DNA of 64,000 nucleotides from Myxococcales bacterium (GCA_016707895.1 JADJGV010000001.1:669501-733500); one strand, 5' to 3'; positions 48,608 through 56,981 are shown, numbered from the stretch's first letter. Numbers and translations are program-made. Notes: generated from the letters alone by a model not told the origin.

Positions 48608-49522
48608 ATGCGCCGCGCCGTCATCGACATCGGCACCAACACGCTCTTGCTCTTGATCGTCGAGGTCGACGCGGACGGTGGCCTGACCCGGGTCTACGAC
48701 GGCTGTCGCTTCGGCCGGCTGGGCCAGGGGCTCGACGCCAGCGGCCGGCTGCACCCCGACGCCATCGAGCGCTCGCTGGCGATCTGCCGCGAGTACGCCG
48801 CGCTGATCGCGCACCACGGCGCGACCCAGGTCGACGTGATCGCCACCCAGGCGCTGCGCGAGGCCGGCAACGCCGCGGCGTTCGTGACGCCGGCGGCCGC
48901 GATCCTCGGCGCGCCGATCGCGACGATCGCCGGCGAGCGCGAGGCCGAGCTGGCGTTCCTGGCGGCCAGCCGCAGCCTGCCGGCGCTGACCGGCAAGCCG
49001 TTCGTGGTGGCCGACGTCGGCGGCGGCTCGACCGAGGTGATCGTCACCGACGGCGCCCGCGTGGTCACGGCGGTCAGCGTGCCGATCGGCGCGGTGCGCC
49101 TGGCCGAGCGCCACCTGCCCCACGATCCCCCCACCGACGCCGACGCCGCGGCGCTGTTCGCCGGCATCGACGACCACCTCGCGCGGTTCGTGCCGACCCT
49201 GCCCACCGGCGTCACGCTGGTGGCCTCGGCCGGCACCGCGACCACCCTGGCCGCGCTCGATCTGCAGCTGCCGGCCTACGATCCCGATCGGGTCCACGGC
49301 CACGCGCTGGCGCCGGCCACCGTCGAGGGCTGGACCCAGCGCCTGCTGGCGATGACCACCGCCGAGCGCCGAGCGCTGCCCGGCATGGAGGCGCCGCGGG
49401 CCGACGTCATCGCCGCCGGCGCCGCCATCTTCGCCCGCCTGGCCGCCCGCCTCGACGCGCCGCAGGTCATCGTGTGCGACCGCGGCATCCGCTGGGGCCT
49501 GGCCTACGCGCTCACAACGTGA
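48608..49522 (+). CDS. Ppx/GppA family exopolyphosphatase
   Basis: This encodes 304 residues from the ATG at 48608. Sugar kinase-like ATPase motifs of Ppx/GppA are present: AVIDIGTNTLLLLIVE, ATQALREAGN, catalytic Glu region IAGEREAELAF and VADVGGGSTEVIVT. It is the short form (about 300 residues, no HD-type C-terminal domains), typical of Ppx1-like or GppA short proteins in deltaproteobacteria. It hydrolyses polyphosphate or pppGpp. Its end overlaps the convergent gene by 11 bases. Confidence 0.92.
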   Translation: MRRAVIDIGTNTLLLLIVEVDADGGLTRVYDGCRFGRLGQGLDASGRLHPDAIERSLAICREYAALIAHHGATQVDVIATQALREAGNAAAFVTPAAAILGAPIATIAGEREAELAFLAASRSLPALTGKPFVVADVGGGSTEVIVTDGARVVTAVSVPIGAVRLAERHLPHDPPTDADAAALFAGIDDHLARFVPTLPTGVTLVASAGTATTLAALDLQLPAYDPDRVHGHALAPATVEGWTQRLLAMTTAERRALPGMEAPRADVIAAGAAIFARLAARLDAPQVIVCDRGIRWGLAYALTT

Positions 49523-49886
49523 TGTAGGGGCCGCTGGCGGCCGGATCGGCCTCGTCGGCCTCGTCGTCGATGATCGCGGCGCCGATCGTCGCGCCCTGCA
49601 GCACGAAGATGCGGATGCCCGACGGCGACACCCGGGCGCCGGGCGCCACCCGCCGCATGATCGACACGATGTTGCGCTGGATGTCCTCGACCTCGGTCAC
49701 CACCGGCCCGGCCTTGACCACCTTGCCGATCCACTTCTCCTCGCCGGTGTCGATGATGCGCAGGAACTCCTCGGAGCTGCCGTCGAAGTACTTCTTGTCG
49801 CCGGGCTTGGCCTGGGCCAACGCCTCCCGGGTCTTGGAGTCGATCTTGGTGCCGAAGAACAGCGCGCAGGTCTTGTCGAGCTTCAT
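49512..49886 (-). CDS. Protein of unknown function
   Basis: This encodes 124 residues, more acidic and Lys-containing than most neighbours: MKLDKTCALFFGTKIDSKTR, KKYFDGSSEEFLRIIDTGEE and the ending DDEADEADPAASGPYITL. No family was recognised. A TAnnnT element (TACAGT at 49903-49908, minus strand) precedes its ATG by 16 bases. It converges with the ppx gene. No signal peptide or membrane segment was seen. Confidence 0.7.
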   Translation of the reverse strand: MKLDKTCALFFGTKIDSKTREALAQAKPGDKKYFDGSSEEFLRIIDTGEEKWIGKVVKAGPVVTEVEDIQRNIVSIMRRVAPGARVSPSGIRIFVLQGATIGAAIIDDEADEADPAASGPYITL

Positions 49887-49964
49887 GGAGTCGCCGGCCC
49901 GGACTGTATCAGGATGCGGCGACGATCATGCCCGCGACGTGCCACTGAGCCACCGCCACGTCCA

Positions 49965-50000
49965 CCACCTCCGCCACCTCCGCCACCTCCGCCACCTCCG
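49965..50000. repeat. Four copies of a 9-base unit
   Basis: CCACCTCCG is repeated four times exactly, in the gap between the 49512 gene and the tRNA hairpins. No coding frame uses it and it is too short for CRISPR. Confidence 0.85.
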
Positions 50001-50075
50001 GTTCACGCCGCGCAACCCGCCCCACCGTCACGCGTCACCCGGGAGGCCGGGCGGACAGCCGTCTTGGAGGGGAGG

Positions 50076-50101
50076 CTCGGCGGGGACCTGGCCCCGCCGA
50101 G
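50076..50101. terminator. GC-rich 10-bp hairpin downstream of tRNA-Gln
   Basis: CTCGGCGGGG (50076-50085) and CCCCGCCGAG (50092-50101) pair fully with a 6-base loop. No T-run follows on either strand. Confidence 0.5.
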
Positions 50102-50125
50102 GGGAGGTGTGGCGACACACCTCCC
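50102..50125. terminator. Second 10-bp hairpin with four-base loop
   Basis: GGGAGGTGTG (50102-50111) and CACACCTCCC (50116-50125) form a perfect stem with loop GCGA (plus strand). It is 9 bases beyond the tRNA-Gln 3' end and directly abuts the previous hairpin. Confidence 0.55.
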
Positions 50126-50134
50126 TGTAATGCG

Positions 50135-50205
50135 TTCGGGGACAAGGATTCGAACCTTGATGAGCAGCTCCAAAGGCTGCTGTCCTGCCATTAGACGATC
50201 CCCGA
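50135..50205 (-). tRNA. tRNA-Gln (TTG anticodon)
   Basis: On the minus strand the cloverleaf is complete: acceptor TCGGGGA/TCCCCGA, a D-arm, anticodon stem GCAGC/GCTGC with loop CTTTGGA (anticodon TTG) and T-arm CAAGG-TTCGAAT-CCTTG. CCA is not encoded. It lies downstream of tRNA-Met on the same strand, 67 bases away. Confidence 0.95.
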
Positions 50206-50272
50206 GTGGATTCAAACGTTAGCATCCGGACCGAGGCGAGACACCTCGAGGGACGCGGGCCGCGAGGCCCCA

Positions 50273-50347
50273 TGGTGGCGGGGGGCAGATTTGAACTGCC
50301 GACCAAGGGCTTATGAGACCCCTGCTCTACCCCTGAGCTACCCCGCC
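50273..50347 (-). tRNA. tRNA-Met (CAT anticodon), elongator type
   Basis: On the minus strand the acceptor stem is GGCGGGG/CCCCGCC, the anticodon loop CTCATAA (CAT) and the T-arm GGCAG-TTCAAAT-CTGCC; CCA is encoded at 50273-50275. The paired G1-C72 excludes initiator tRNA. A lysidine-modified Ile tRNA with the same anticodon is the alternative. Confidence 0.92.
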
Positions 50348-50358
50348 TACGGCGGCGG

Positions 50359-50387
50359 AAACTAGACGGTCGCGGGCCGCCTCGCAA
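50359..50387 (-). promoter_or_regulatory. Promoter of the tRNA pair
   Basis: On the minus strand TTGCGA (50382-50387), a 17-base spacer and TAGTTT (50359-50364) lie just before the tRNA-Met 5' end at 50347. They form the best -35/-10 pair in the window together with 41814-41842. Confidence 0.6.
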
Positions 50388-50514
50388 GGGGGTTGCTGCG
50401 GCAATTTTGTCAGGCCGGGCCCAGCCTCCGGGGCGGCGCCGGGCGTTCGCGCTCGACCTCGCGCTTTTTTTCTCCGGCCGAAACGGATCTCACGCGCTGC
50501 TCCCAAGCAGAAGC

Positions 50515-51150
50515 ATGACGTATCGCTCGCAGTTCCGTTTCCTCGCCGTCGCGCTCGCGCTCGCCTCGACCACCGGCTGCTATCGCCGCCACAACATCGG
50601 CGCCCCCGCCGCCCCGCGGAAGGTGATGCCCGACGTCGACACCGGCGGCGCCCCAGGCGCGGGGTTGTCCCGCGTCGTGCTCGACGTGGCCGAGGGGCCC
50701 GCGATCGTCGAGCGCCTGCGCGGCGGGAGCGTCACCGGCGTCGCCGGCGTGAACCCGTTCGCCGGCGCGCTGCAGGTCGCGACGCGGGTGTGCGTCACCC
50801 CGTGCGTCGTCGACGCGGCGCCGGGCACCCAGGAGCTCCGCTTCACGCTGGTCGACGACGACACCCGCACCAGCACCGGCTTCATCAACATCGACGACAA
50901 GCCGAGCGTCTACCGGCACAGCATCGGCCGCCACGACAACGACGGGTGGCGCGGCTTCGTCGGCTGGCCGCTGGTCCTGCTCGGCACGTTCGTCGGGATC
51001 GGCGCGATCGCCTCGGCCGCGCAGGGCGAGGTCGGGGCGACCCTGGGCTTCGGGCTGCCAGCGCTGGCGCTCGGCGGCTTCGGCGGCTGGATGATCTACG
51101 GCTCGACGATCGTCGATCAGCCTGGCAGCGGGGTGCAGTGGCATCCGTGA
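50515..51150 (+). CDS. Lipoprotein with two C-terminal membrane helices
   Basis: This encodes 211 residues from the ATG at 50515; the frame opening further upstream has no signal. The signal FLAVALALASTTGCYRR has lipobox TTGC. A beta-rich part with PCVVDAAPGTQELRFTLVDD follows, resembling PEGA-like stalks. Two hydrophobic segments (PLVLLGTFVGIGAIASAA and GLPALALGGFGGWMIYG) are near the end. The function is unknown. Its upstream 167-base gap holds the tRNA promoter and a T7 run (50464-50470) without clear stem. Confidence 0.75.
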   Translation: MTYRSQFRFLAVALALASTTGCYRRHNIGAPAAPRKVMPDVDTGGAPGAGLSRVVLDVAEGPAIVERLRGGSVTGVAGVNPFAGALQVATRVCVTPCVVDAAPGTQELRFTLVDDDTRTSTGFINIDDKPSVYRHSIGRHDNDGWRGFVGWPLVLLGTFVGIGAIASAAQGEVGATLGFGLPALALGGFGGWMIYGSTIVDQPGSGVQWHP

Positions 51151-51167
51151 CCCATCGCGGGGCGTGA

Positions 51168-51173
51168 TAGCCT
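51168..51173 (+). promoter_or_regulatory. -10-like hexamer of the ECF sigma operon
   Basis: TAGCCT ends 9 bases before the ATG at 51183. Confidence 0.45.
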
Positions 51174-51182
51174 GCCGCCCGC

Positions 51183-52184
51183 ATGGGCAGCGCCCAGAGA
51201 TGGCTCGGCGCCAGCGTGCTGCTGTGCGCGGCTACGGCGTCCCGTGCGCAGCCGCGCGACGCGCCCCCGTCGAGCCAGCCGACGATCCAGCTCGCCTACG
51301 CCGCGCCCGGCGAGTGCCCCGACGCGCTCGCGGTCCGCGCGGGCGTGATCGCCCAGCTCGGCTACGATCCGGTGACCGCGGACGCGCCGCGGACGATCGC
51401 GATCGCGATCACCCGCGTCGCGGCGGGATATCAGGCCGTGGTCACGCTCGCCACGCCGGGGCAGCCACCGTCGACGCGCACCCTGCCGCCGAGCGCCCGC
51501 TGCGAGGGCGTCATGCCGCCGCTGGAGCTGGCGGTGGCGGTCGCCGTCGAGGCGGGGCCGCCGCCGCAGCCCCCGCCGCCGCAGCCCGTGGCGCCGCCGA
51601 CCACGCCGGCGCCGGCGGTCCCCGCACCCGCGCCGCTCGCGCCCCGGCCCTGGTGGACCCCCGTCGCGCCCGCGCCGAGTGGCCCACCGCGCAGCGAGCT
51701 CGTGCTCCACGGCGGCACGCACCTCGGCGCGTTGCGCGAGGTCAGCGGCGGCGGCGGTGTCAGCGTTGGCTACCGCGTGCGCCGCTGGCGCCTCGAGGCG
51801 CGCGTGTGGACCGCCAGGACGCGCGGCCAGGTGGCCAACGCGACCATCGACAACAGCCTCGTCGAGGTCTCGTTCGATGGCTGTCGCGTCCTGGGCCTCG
51901 TCGACGCGTGCGTGGGCGCGGGGGTCGGCTCGAAGCAGATCATGATCGTCCAGTCCAACGGCGACTTCACGACGACCGACCTGCGCGACGACAGCACGGC
52001 GTACGCGCTGGTGACCGCGCGGGTGGCGGTCACGCTGCCGCTGTCCGACGTGTGGCTCGTGCGCCCCGGCCTGCGCCTCGGGCTGCCGCTCCCCGCGGTC
52101 GACATCACGTCGCCGGGCAGGGTCTGGGCCGAGGCCACGCCGATCGACCTCGCGGTCGATCTCGGCGTCGGATGGCGATGGTGA
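51183..52184 (+). CDS. Exported protein with Pro-rich linker and beta-barrel-like C-terminus
   Basis: This encodes 333 residues with a signal peptide (LGASVLLCAATASRAQ). A domain with IAIAITRVAAGYQAVVTLAT and RCEGVMPPLELAVAVAVEAG is followed by a Pro-Ala-rich linker, then about 160 residues of alternating beta-strands (SVGYRVRRWRLEARVWTAR, VTARVAVTLPLSDVWLVRPG) ending in an aromatic residue (VGWRW), typical of outer-membrane barrels. It overlaps the sigma factor gene by 13 bases. Confidence 0.75.
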   Translation: MGSAQRWLGASVLLCAATASRAQPRDAPPSSQPTIQLAYAAPGECPDALAVRAGVIAQLGYDPVTADAPRTIAIAITRVAAGYQAVVTLATPGQPPSTRTLPPSARCEGVMPPLELAVAVAVEAGPPPQPPPPQPVAPPTTPAPAVPAPAPLAPRPWWTPVAPAPSGPPRSELVLHGGTHLGALREVSGGGGVSVGYRVRRWRLEARVWTARTRGQVANATIDNSLVEVSFDGCRVLGLVDACVGAGVGSKQIMIVQSNGDFTTTDLRDDSTAYALVTARVAVTLPLSDVWLVRPGLRLGLPLPAVDITSPGRVWAEATPIDLAVDLGVGWRW

Positions 52185-52720
52185 CGACGCCCGAGCGCGC
52201 CGGCGAGGACGAGTTCGCCGCGATCTACCGTCACTACCTCGACTACGTCTGGCACAGCGTGCGCCGGCTGGGCGTGGCCGAGCGCGACCTCGAGGACGTG
52301 ACCCACGAGGTCTTCATCGCCGTGCACCGCAAGCTCGCCGACTACGACCGCGCGCGGCCGATCAAGCCCTGGCTGTTCGGGTTCGCGTTCCGCGTCGTGA
52401 GCGACTATCGCCGCGCGCCGGCGCGCCGCGCCGAGCCGACCGAAGACGCCGGCGCCGACCAGGCCGCCGACTCGGGGCGTCACTCGCCCGAGCGCCTCGC
52501 CGAGCGCCGGGAGGCGATGGCCCTGGTGCAGACGGCGCTCGCCGAGCTAGCCCACGACGACCGCGCGGTCTTCATCGCCGTGGACCTGGACGGCGGCGCC
52601 GTGCCGGCGGTGGCCGAGGCGCTCGACATCCCGCTCAACACCGCGTACTCGCGCCTGCGCCGCGCCCGCATCACGATCAGCGAACGCCTCGGCCGCCCCG
52701 CCACGGGAGGATCGCCATGA
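52172..52720 (+). CDS. ECF RNA polymerase sigma factor
   Basis: This encodes 182 residues. Region 2 is DEFAAIYRHYLDYVWHSVRR, then LEDVTHEVFIAVHRKLADYD and IKPWLFGFAFRVVSDYRR. Region 4 includes LAELAHDDRAVFIAVDLDG and PLNTAYSRLRRARITISERL, the helix-turn-helix. It directs transcription of a small regulon, probably envelope-related. The start lies inside the end of the upstream barrel-like gene, and the stop overlaps the next gene by 4 bases (ATGA). Confidence 0.93.
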   Translation: MAMVTTPERAGEDEFAAIYRHYLDYVWHSVRRLGVAERDLEDVTHEVFIAVHRKLADYDRARPIKPWLFGFAFRVVSDYRRAPARRAEPTEDAGADQAADSGRHSPERLAERREAMALVQTALAELAHDDRAVFIAVDLDGGAVPAVAEALDIPLNTAYSRLRRARITISERLGRPATGGSP

Positions 52721-53466
52721 CCGACCCCGACGCCCTCGACCCGATCGTGCGCGCGGCCCTCCTGGCTGACGAGCTGCAACCGGGCCCGACCGAAGGCCAG
52801 CGCCAGCGGATGGCCGCGCGCATGGCTGCGGCCATCGGGACGTCGGCGGCGGCCTTGACCGGGCCCGCCGCGCCGACGCCGGCCACGCCGACGACGACCA
52901 CGCCGACGGGCACCGCCGCGCCGGTGAGCGCCAAGGCCGCGCTGGCGATCGGGCTGGTGATCGGCGCCATCGGCGGCGCGGGCATCACCCGCTGGCTCAC
53001 CCATCGCGCGACGCCGTCCCTCGCGGTCAGCCGCGACGCCGGGACGTCGGCGCCACCGGCCCCCGTCGTCGTCGATGCCGCCGCGTCGCCCGACGCCACC
53101 GCGCCGCCCGACGCGCCCGACGCCGGCGACGGCGGCCTGACCCGCGCGCCCGCTCAGCCGCGCGATCGCGCCCCGACGCCCCCGCCGCTACCGACCGCCG
53201 ATCCGGTCGCCCGCGAGCGGGCGCTCCTCGACGCCGCGCGGGCAGCGCTGCGGGCCGGCGACCTGACGCTCGCGCGTCGAAACCTGGCCGAACACGGGCT
53301 CCGCTACCCCGAAGGCGCGCTCCGCGAAGAGCGCGAGGTCCTGGCGATCGAGGAGCTCGTCGCGCGCGGCCAGCGCGACGCCGCCCGCGGTCGCGCGGCC
53401 GCGTTCCACGCCAGCTTCCCCGGGAGCATCCACGCCGCGCGCGTCGACGCGCTGATCGCGCCCTGA
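52717..53466 (+). CDS. Single-pass membrane protein next to the sigma factor (possible anti-sigma)
   Basis: This encodes 249 residues. The N-terminal about 40 residues lie in the cytoplasm (PTEGQRQRMAARMAAAIG), then a Thr/Pro-rich stretch and a membrane helix AALAIGLVIGAIGGAGI. Outside, an Asp-Ala-Pro linker leads to a helical TPR-like C-terminus (LLDAARAALRAGDLTLARRN, EELVARGQRDAARGRAAAF). The zinc-anti-sigma HxxxCxxC motif is not present. Coupled translation with the sigma gene suggests it controls the sigma factor, but this is unproven. Confidence 0.78.
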   Translation: MTDPDALDPIVRAALLADELQPGPTEGQRQRMAARMAAAIGTSAAALTGPAAPTPATPTTTTPTGTAAPVSAKAALAIGLVIGAIGGAGITRWLTHRATPSLAVSRDAGTSAPPAPVVVDAAASPDATAPPDAPDAGDGGLTRAPAQPRDRAPTPPPLPTADPVARERALLDAARAALRAGDLTLARRNLAEHGLRYPEGALREEREVLAIEELVARGQRDAARGRAAAFHASFPGSIHAARVDALIAP

Positions 53467-53489
53467 CCCGAGCGCGCCGGCGGCCGCGA

Positions 53490-55028
53490 TCACCGGCCGG
53501 TCGGCGGCAACGTGACGGCGTACTTCTCCTCGCCCGCCGGGCCGTGCAGCCGCACGGTCAGGGCGCGACTGGCGCCGTCGACCTCGACGGTGCCGAACGA
53601 CTGCAGGCCGTCCCACGGCGCCAGGTTGCCAGCGCCCGGCGGCGGCGCCCAGACGAAGCGCGCCTCGGGCCCGAACGTCGGGTCGAGCGGGTTGGGCCCG
53701 AAGGTCCCGGCGTGCAGCGGCCCGGCGATGAACTCCCAGAACGGCGTGAAGTCGCCGGCCTGCCCGCGCGCCGGATCGAAGTGGTGCGCGGCGGCGTAGT
53801 GCACGTCGGCGGTCAGCCACACCACGTCGGCGACGCCGCGGCGGTGCAGCTCGCCCAGCACCCACGCCAGCTCGCGCTCGCGGCCGCGGGGCGGGCCGGC
53901 GCCCTGGCCCCAGCCCTCCTGCGGCGGCTGCGCGCCGTCGCCGTCGGGGATGATCACGCCGAGCGGCTGATCGCTGGCGACGATCTTCCAGGTGGCGCGC
54001 GAGCCGGCCAGCGCGTCGACCAGCCACCGCGCCTGCGCGCCGCCGAGCATGACCGCGCCGTCGGCGTCGCGATCGTTGGCGTCGTTGGCGGTGCGGAAGC
54101 TGCGCAGGTCGAGCACGAACAGCTCGACGTCGGGGCCGTAGCGCAGCACGCGCTGGATCGGCGAGCCGGCGCCGGCCGGGCCGCGGCGGATCGGCGTGTA
54201 GTCGAAGAACGCCTGGCGCGCGCGGGCGGCCAGCGTCGAGGCGTCGCGCTCGCGGTAGCGGTCGTCGGCCAGGGTCTGGTCCGGGTACCAATTGTTGTGG
54301 GTCTCGTGATCGTCCCACTGCACGACCTGCGCGCACTCGGCGTACAGCGCGCGCAGGTGATCGTCGTCGAGGTTGTAGGCGAAGCGGTGGCGGAAGTCGG
54401 CCAGCGACTCGGCGACCCGGGCCAGGATCTCGTCGGTGGTGTTGCGCCAGATCCGCCCGTCGGGCAGCGTCACCGCCGGCAGGATCGGGTTGTCGCCGTA
54501 GATCAGGTCGCCCGAGTTCAAGAAGAACCGCGGCGCCGCGGCGCGGATCGCCTCGAAGATGCGGAGGCCGCCGAGCTCGGGGTTGCGGCCCCAGCCCTGG
54601 CCGCAGGTATCGCCCGACCACGCGAACCGCCAGGTCGTCCCGGCCGCCGGCGGGGTCACGAAGCGGCCCACGACCGGCGCGCTGCGATCGCGGCCGTCCT
54701 CGAACACCACGCGGTAGACGATGGTCTGCCCGGCGGGCAGGCCGGCCAGCGCGATCGTGCCGGTCAGGTCGCCGGCGGCGTCGACCGCCGGGCCGTCGAC
54801 CCGACGCGGGCGGGCGAACCGCTCGCTGGTGTCCCACTCGACGCGCATCCGCGCCGGCCGGTCGCTCTGGGCCCACACCACCGCGGTGTCCCCGTCGACA
54901 TCGCCGGCCTGGACGCCGCGCGGGACCGCGATGCGCGGCACCTGGACCTGCGGCGAGCGGCGGCAGGCGGCGAGCGCGGCGGCGGCCGCCGACCCGCGCA
55001 ACAGGTCGCGACGACTGGGGTTTGGCAT
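53490..55028 (-). CDS. phoD: PhoD-family alkaline phosphatase
   Basis: This encodes 512 residues from the ATG at 55028. The twin-arginine signal SRRDLLRGSAAAAALAAC also has a lipobox-like LAAC, fitting a Tat-exported, maybe lipid-anchored enzyme. PhoD metal ligand motifs are seen: WSGDTCGQGW, FFLNSGDLIYGD, VQWDDHETHNN and WLTADVHYAAAHHFDP. It hydrolyses phosphomonoesters or diesters outside the cytoplasm using calcium and iron. It is divergent from the exported protein gene at 55135. Confidence 0.93.
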   Translation of the reverse strand: MPNPSRRDLLRGSAAAAALAACRRSPQVQVPRIAVPRGVQAGDVDGDTAVVWAQSDRPARMRVEWDTSERFARPRRVDGPAVDAAGDLTGTIALAGLPAGQTIVYRVVFEDGRDRSAPVVGRFVTPPAAGTTWRFAWSGDTCGQGWGRNPELGGLRIFEAIRAAAPRFFLNSGDLIYGDNPILPAVTLPDGRIWRNTTDEILARVAESLADFRHRFAYNLDDDHLRALYAECAQVVQWDDHETHNNWYPDQTLADDRYRERDASTLAARARQAFFDYTPIRRGPAGAGSPIQRVLRYGPDVELFVLDLRSFRTANDANDRDADGAVMLGGAQARWLVDALAGSRATWKIVASDQPLGVIIPDGDGAQPPQEGWGQGAGPPRGRERELAWVLGELHRRGVADVVWLTADVHYAAAHHFDPARGQAGDFTPFWEFIAGPLHAGTFGPNPLDPTFGPEARFVWAPPPGAGNLAPWDGLQSFGTVEVDGASRALTVRLHGPAGEEKYAVTLPPTGR

Positions 55029-55036
55029 CGGTCGCG

Positions 55037-55042
55037 AGAATA
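55037..55042 (-). promoter_or_regulatory. -10-like hexamer of phoD
   Basis: On the minus strand TATTCT ends 8 bases before the ATG at 55028. Confidence 0.45.
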
Positions 55043-55134
55043 ACGCGGGGGCCACGCAACCGCCGCGCGCCCCGGCCGATAGCAGCGGCAACGCCGGCCC
55101 TACCCCCCGGCACAACGCCACCCCCGAGGTTCCC

Positions 55135-56298
55135 ATGATGCTCCGCACTGCCATCGCGTCGACCCTGTTCACCACCGCCCTCGCCGGCACCGCGCTCGCC
55201 GATCAGGCGTACACAAGCGACCCCACCGAGCTGACGATCCAGCTGGCCGAGGATCGCAACGACGTCGAGAAGGGCATCACGTCCAAGTACCACCTGCGGA
55301 TCCACGGCCGGGTGCACGCGGCCAGCGGCGAGATCTCCCGCGCCGATCGCGTCGACGTCGAGTGGATCGCCGGCGGCAAGAAGCTGACCACCGCGTCGTG
55401 CGACGTCGACGCCAACGGCGACAGCGCGCAGTTCAACTGCGAGGGCACCGATCAGCTCGACGCGTTCGGCGACCTGACCGCGGTGTTCAAGTTCACCCGC
55501 GACGCCGACGACTCGGTCACGACGCTGTCGACCCACCAGCTCAAGGTCGGGCGGTTCTGGAACTGGTACATGCGCAACGACAAGCGCCTGTACTACGCGC
55601 AGTACCAGGTGATGCCGCTCGACCTGGCGACCAGCGCGCTCATCTCCGAAGAGGACTGGGGAGCCGGAGACCACCGCGTGCAGATCTACGGCTGGGCCAC
55701 CACCGAGGGCGGGGCGACCCCCGAGGCCGAGACGCTGCGCTGCTCGGTCGACGGCAAGCGCCTGGCCGACTTCCGCGCCAGCGGCGGCTACAGCAGCATC
55801 CTCGAGGCCACCGACTGGCGCGACCCGCAGGTCAACCCGCGCATCGCCCACGTCAACCAGTACAGGATCTGGATCGGCGGCCTGACCTGGGGCACGTCGG
55901 CCGACGTCGACCCGACCCGCATCAGCGCCGGCTTGATCGCCATGGGTGATCACCCGGGGCAGTGGAGTTGCGACTGGCGCGCCAAGGGCAAGGTGCTGCG
56001 CACCTTCACCTTCGCCGTCGGCGCCGACGGCTTCGCGCTGCCCCACGCCGAGCAGGCCGCGGGCCTGGCGCTGCCGGCGGGCAAGAAGCTGATCGACGTC
56101 ACCGTGCCGGAGAGCGCGCCCGACCCGTACCTCGATCCGGCGATGAGCAAGGCCGGCGGGCTGTGGGGCCAGGCCTGGCGCCTGCCCGCCACCGGCGCGA
56201 AGCTCGCCGCGACCGCCAGCAAGCCGGGCTTCGAGTCCGCGCCGCCCGCCGGCGCCAAGGCCGCCGGCAAGCCGGCCAAGGGCAAGAAGCGGAAGTGA
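55135..56298 (+). CDS. Exported protein of unknown function
   Basis: This encodes 387 residues from the ATG at 55135 (a second ATG follows at once). The signal is LRTAIASTLFTTALAGTALA. The mature protein looks like a series of beta domains (SKYHLRIHGRVHAASGEI, VFKFTRDADDSVTTLS) with a Cys pair (TASCDVD, FNCEGTD) and a Lys-rich C-terminus (GKPAKGKKRK). No family is recognised. It is probably periplasmic or secreted. It lies 20 bases before the Uma2 gene. Confidence 0.75.
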   Translation: MMLRTAIASTLFTTALAGTALADQAYTSDPTELTIQLAEDRNDVEKGITSKYHLRIHGRVHAASGEISRADRVDVEWIAGGKKLTTASCDVDANGDSAQFNCEGTDQLDAFGDLTAVFKFTRDADDSVTTLSTHQLKVGRFWNWYMRNDKRLYYAQYQVMPLDLATSALISEEDWGAGDHRVQIYGWATTEGGATPEAETLRCSVDGKRLADFRASGGYSSILEATDWRDPQVNPRIAHVNQYRIWIGGLTWGTSADVDPTRISAGLIAMGDHPGQWSCDWRAKGKVLRTFTFAVGADGFALPHAEQAAGLALPAGKKLIDVTVPESAPDPYLDPAMSKAGGLWGQAWRLPATGAKLAATASKPGFESAPPAGAKAAGKPAKGKKRK

Positions 56299-56314
56299 GC
56301 GCGGGGCCGGGTGC

Positions 56315-56320
56315 TACGAT
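56315..56320 (+). promoter_or_regulatory. -10-like hexamer of the Uma2 gene
   Basis: TACGAT overlaps the ATG at 56319 and ends 7 bases before the next in-frame ATG at 56328; this favours the second ATG as start. Confidence 0.45.
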
Positions 56321-56327
56321 GAACCCG

Positions 56328-56891
56328 ATGACGCGGACGCCGCCGCGCGAGGCGACCTACGACGACGTGCTGGCGTTGCCCGAGCACGTGGTCGGCGAGA
56401 TCGTCGACGGCGAGCTGGTGGTCTCGCCGCGCCCGGCGCCGCTCCACGCGCTGGCCGCGGCGGCCATCGCCGAGGAGCTGGGGCCGCCGTTCAAGCGCGG
56501 CCGCGGCGGCCCCGGTGGTTGGGTCATCCTGTTCGAGCCCGAGCTGCACCTCGGCAAGGACGTGCTGGTGCCCGACGTGACCGGCTGGCGCCGCGAGCGC
56601 ATGCCCGAGGTGCCGATCGAGCTGCCGTACTTCACGCTGGCCGCCGACTGGGTGTGCGAGGTGCTGTCGCCGTCGACCGCGCGCCTCGATCGCACCCGCA
56701 AGCTCGCCGCCTACGCCCGCAACCGGGTCGGCCACGTGTGGTTCGTCGACGGCCTCGCCCAGACGCTCGAGGTGCTGCGCCTCGACGGCGACACCTACCG
56801 GATCGTGCTGACCGCCGCCGCCGCCCAGCGGGTCCGCGCCAAGCCGTTCGACGCGATCGAGCTCGACCTGGCGATCCTCTGGCAGCGGTGA
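56328..56891 (+). CDS. Uma2 family (DUF820) PD-(D/E)xK nuclease-like protein
   Basis: This encodes 187 residues from the ATG at 56328. PREATYDDVLALPEHVVGEI and DGELVVSPRPAPLHALAAAA open the Uma2 fold. The nuclease core is the Glu in LFEPELHL, the Asp in PDVTGWRRERM and the Glu plus Lys in CEVLSPSTARLDRTRKLAAYA. Uma2 proteins are abundant in Myxococcota and cyanobacteria, but their biological role is unclear. It is a single gene without partner. Confidence 0.9.
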   Translation: MTRTPPREATYDDVLALPEHVVGEIVDGELVVSPRPAPLHALAAAAIAEELGPPFKRGRGGPGGWVILFEPELHLGKDVLVPDVTGWRRERMPEVPIELPYFTLAADWVCEVLSPSTARLDRTRKLAAYARNRVGHVWFVDGLAQTLEVLRLDGDTYRIVLTAAAAQRVRAKPFDAIELDLAILWQR

Positions 56892-56907
56892 GCGCCGGCG
56901 CGGCGTA

Positions 56908-56922
56908 TTGACCCGCGGTCAA
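56908..56922. promoter_or_regulatory. Inverted repeat upstream of the acyl-CoA dehydrogenase pair
   Basis: TTGACC-CGC-GGTCAA is a 6+3+6 inverted repeat 60 bases before the ATG at 56982. Its symmetry suits a dimeric TetR- or FadR-type regulator; no regulator gene lies beside it. Confidence 0.4.
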
Positions 56923-56969
56923 GAAAGCGAAGAAAGGCGGCGGCGGCTTTCGCGGGTGCGGCCGGCGCG

Positions 56970-56975
56970 TATGCT
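56970..56975 (+). promoter_or_regulatory. -10-like hexamer of the acyl-CoA dehydrogenase operon
   Basis: TATGCT ends 6 bases before the ATG at 56982. Confidence 0.5.
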
Positions 56976-56981
56976 GCCGCC

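Noticed and set aside
49965..50000. Possible CRISPR array
   Set aside because: The 9-base units are contiguous without spacers and no cas genes are present.
50464..50470. T7 run as rho-independent terminator
   Set aside because: There is no convincing GC stem directly before the T-run on the plus strand, and no gene ends there.
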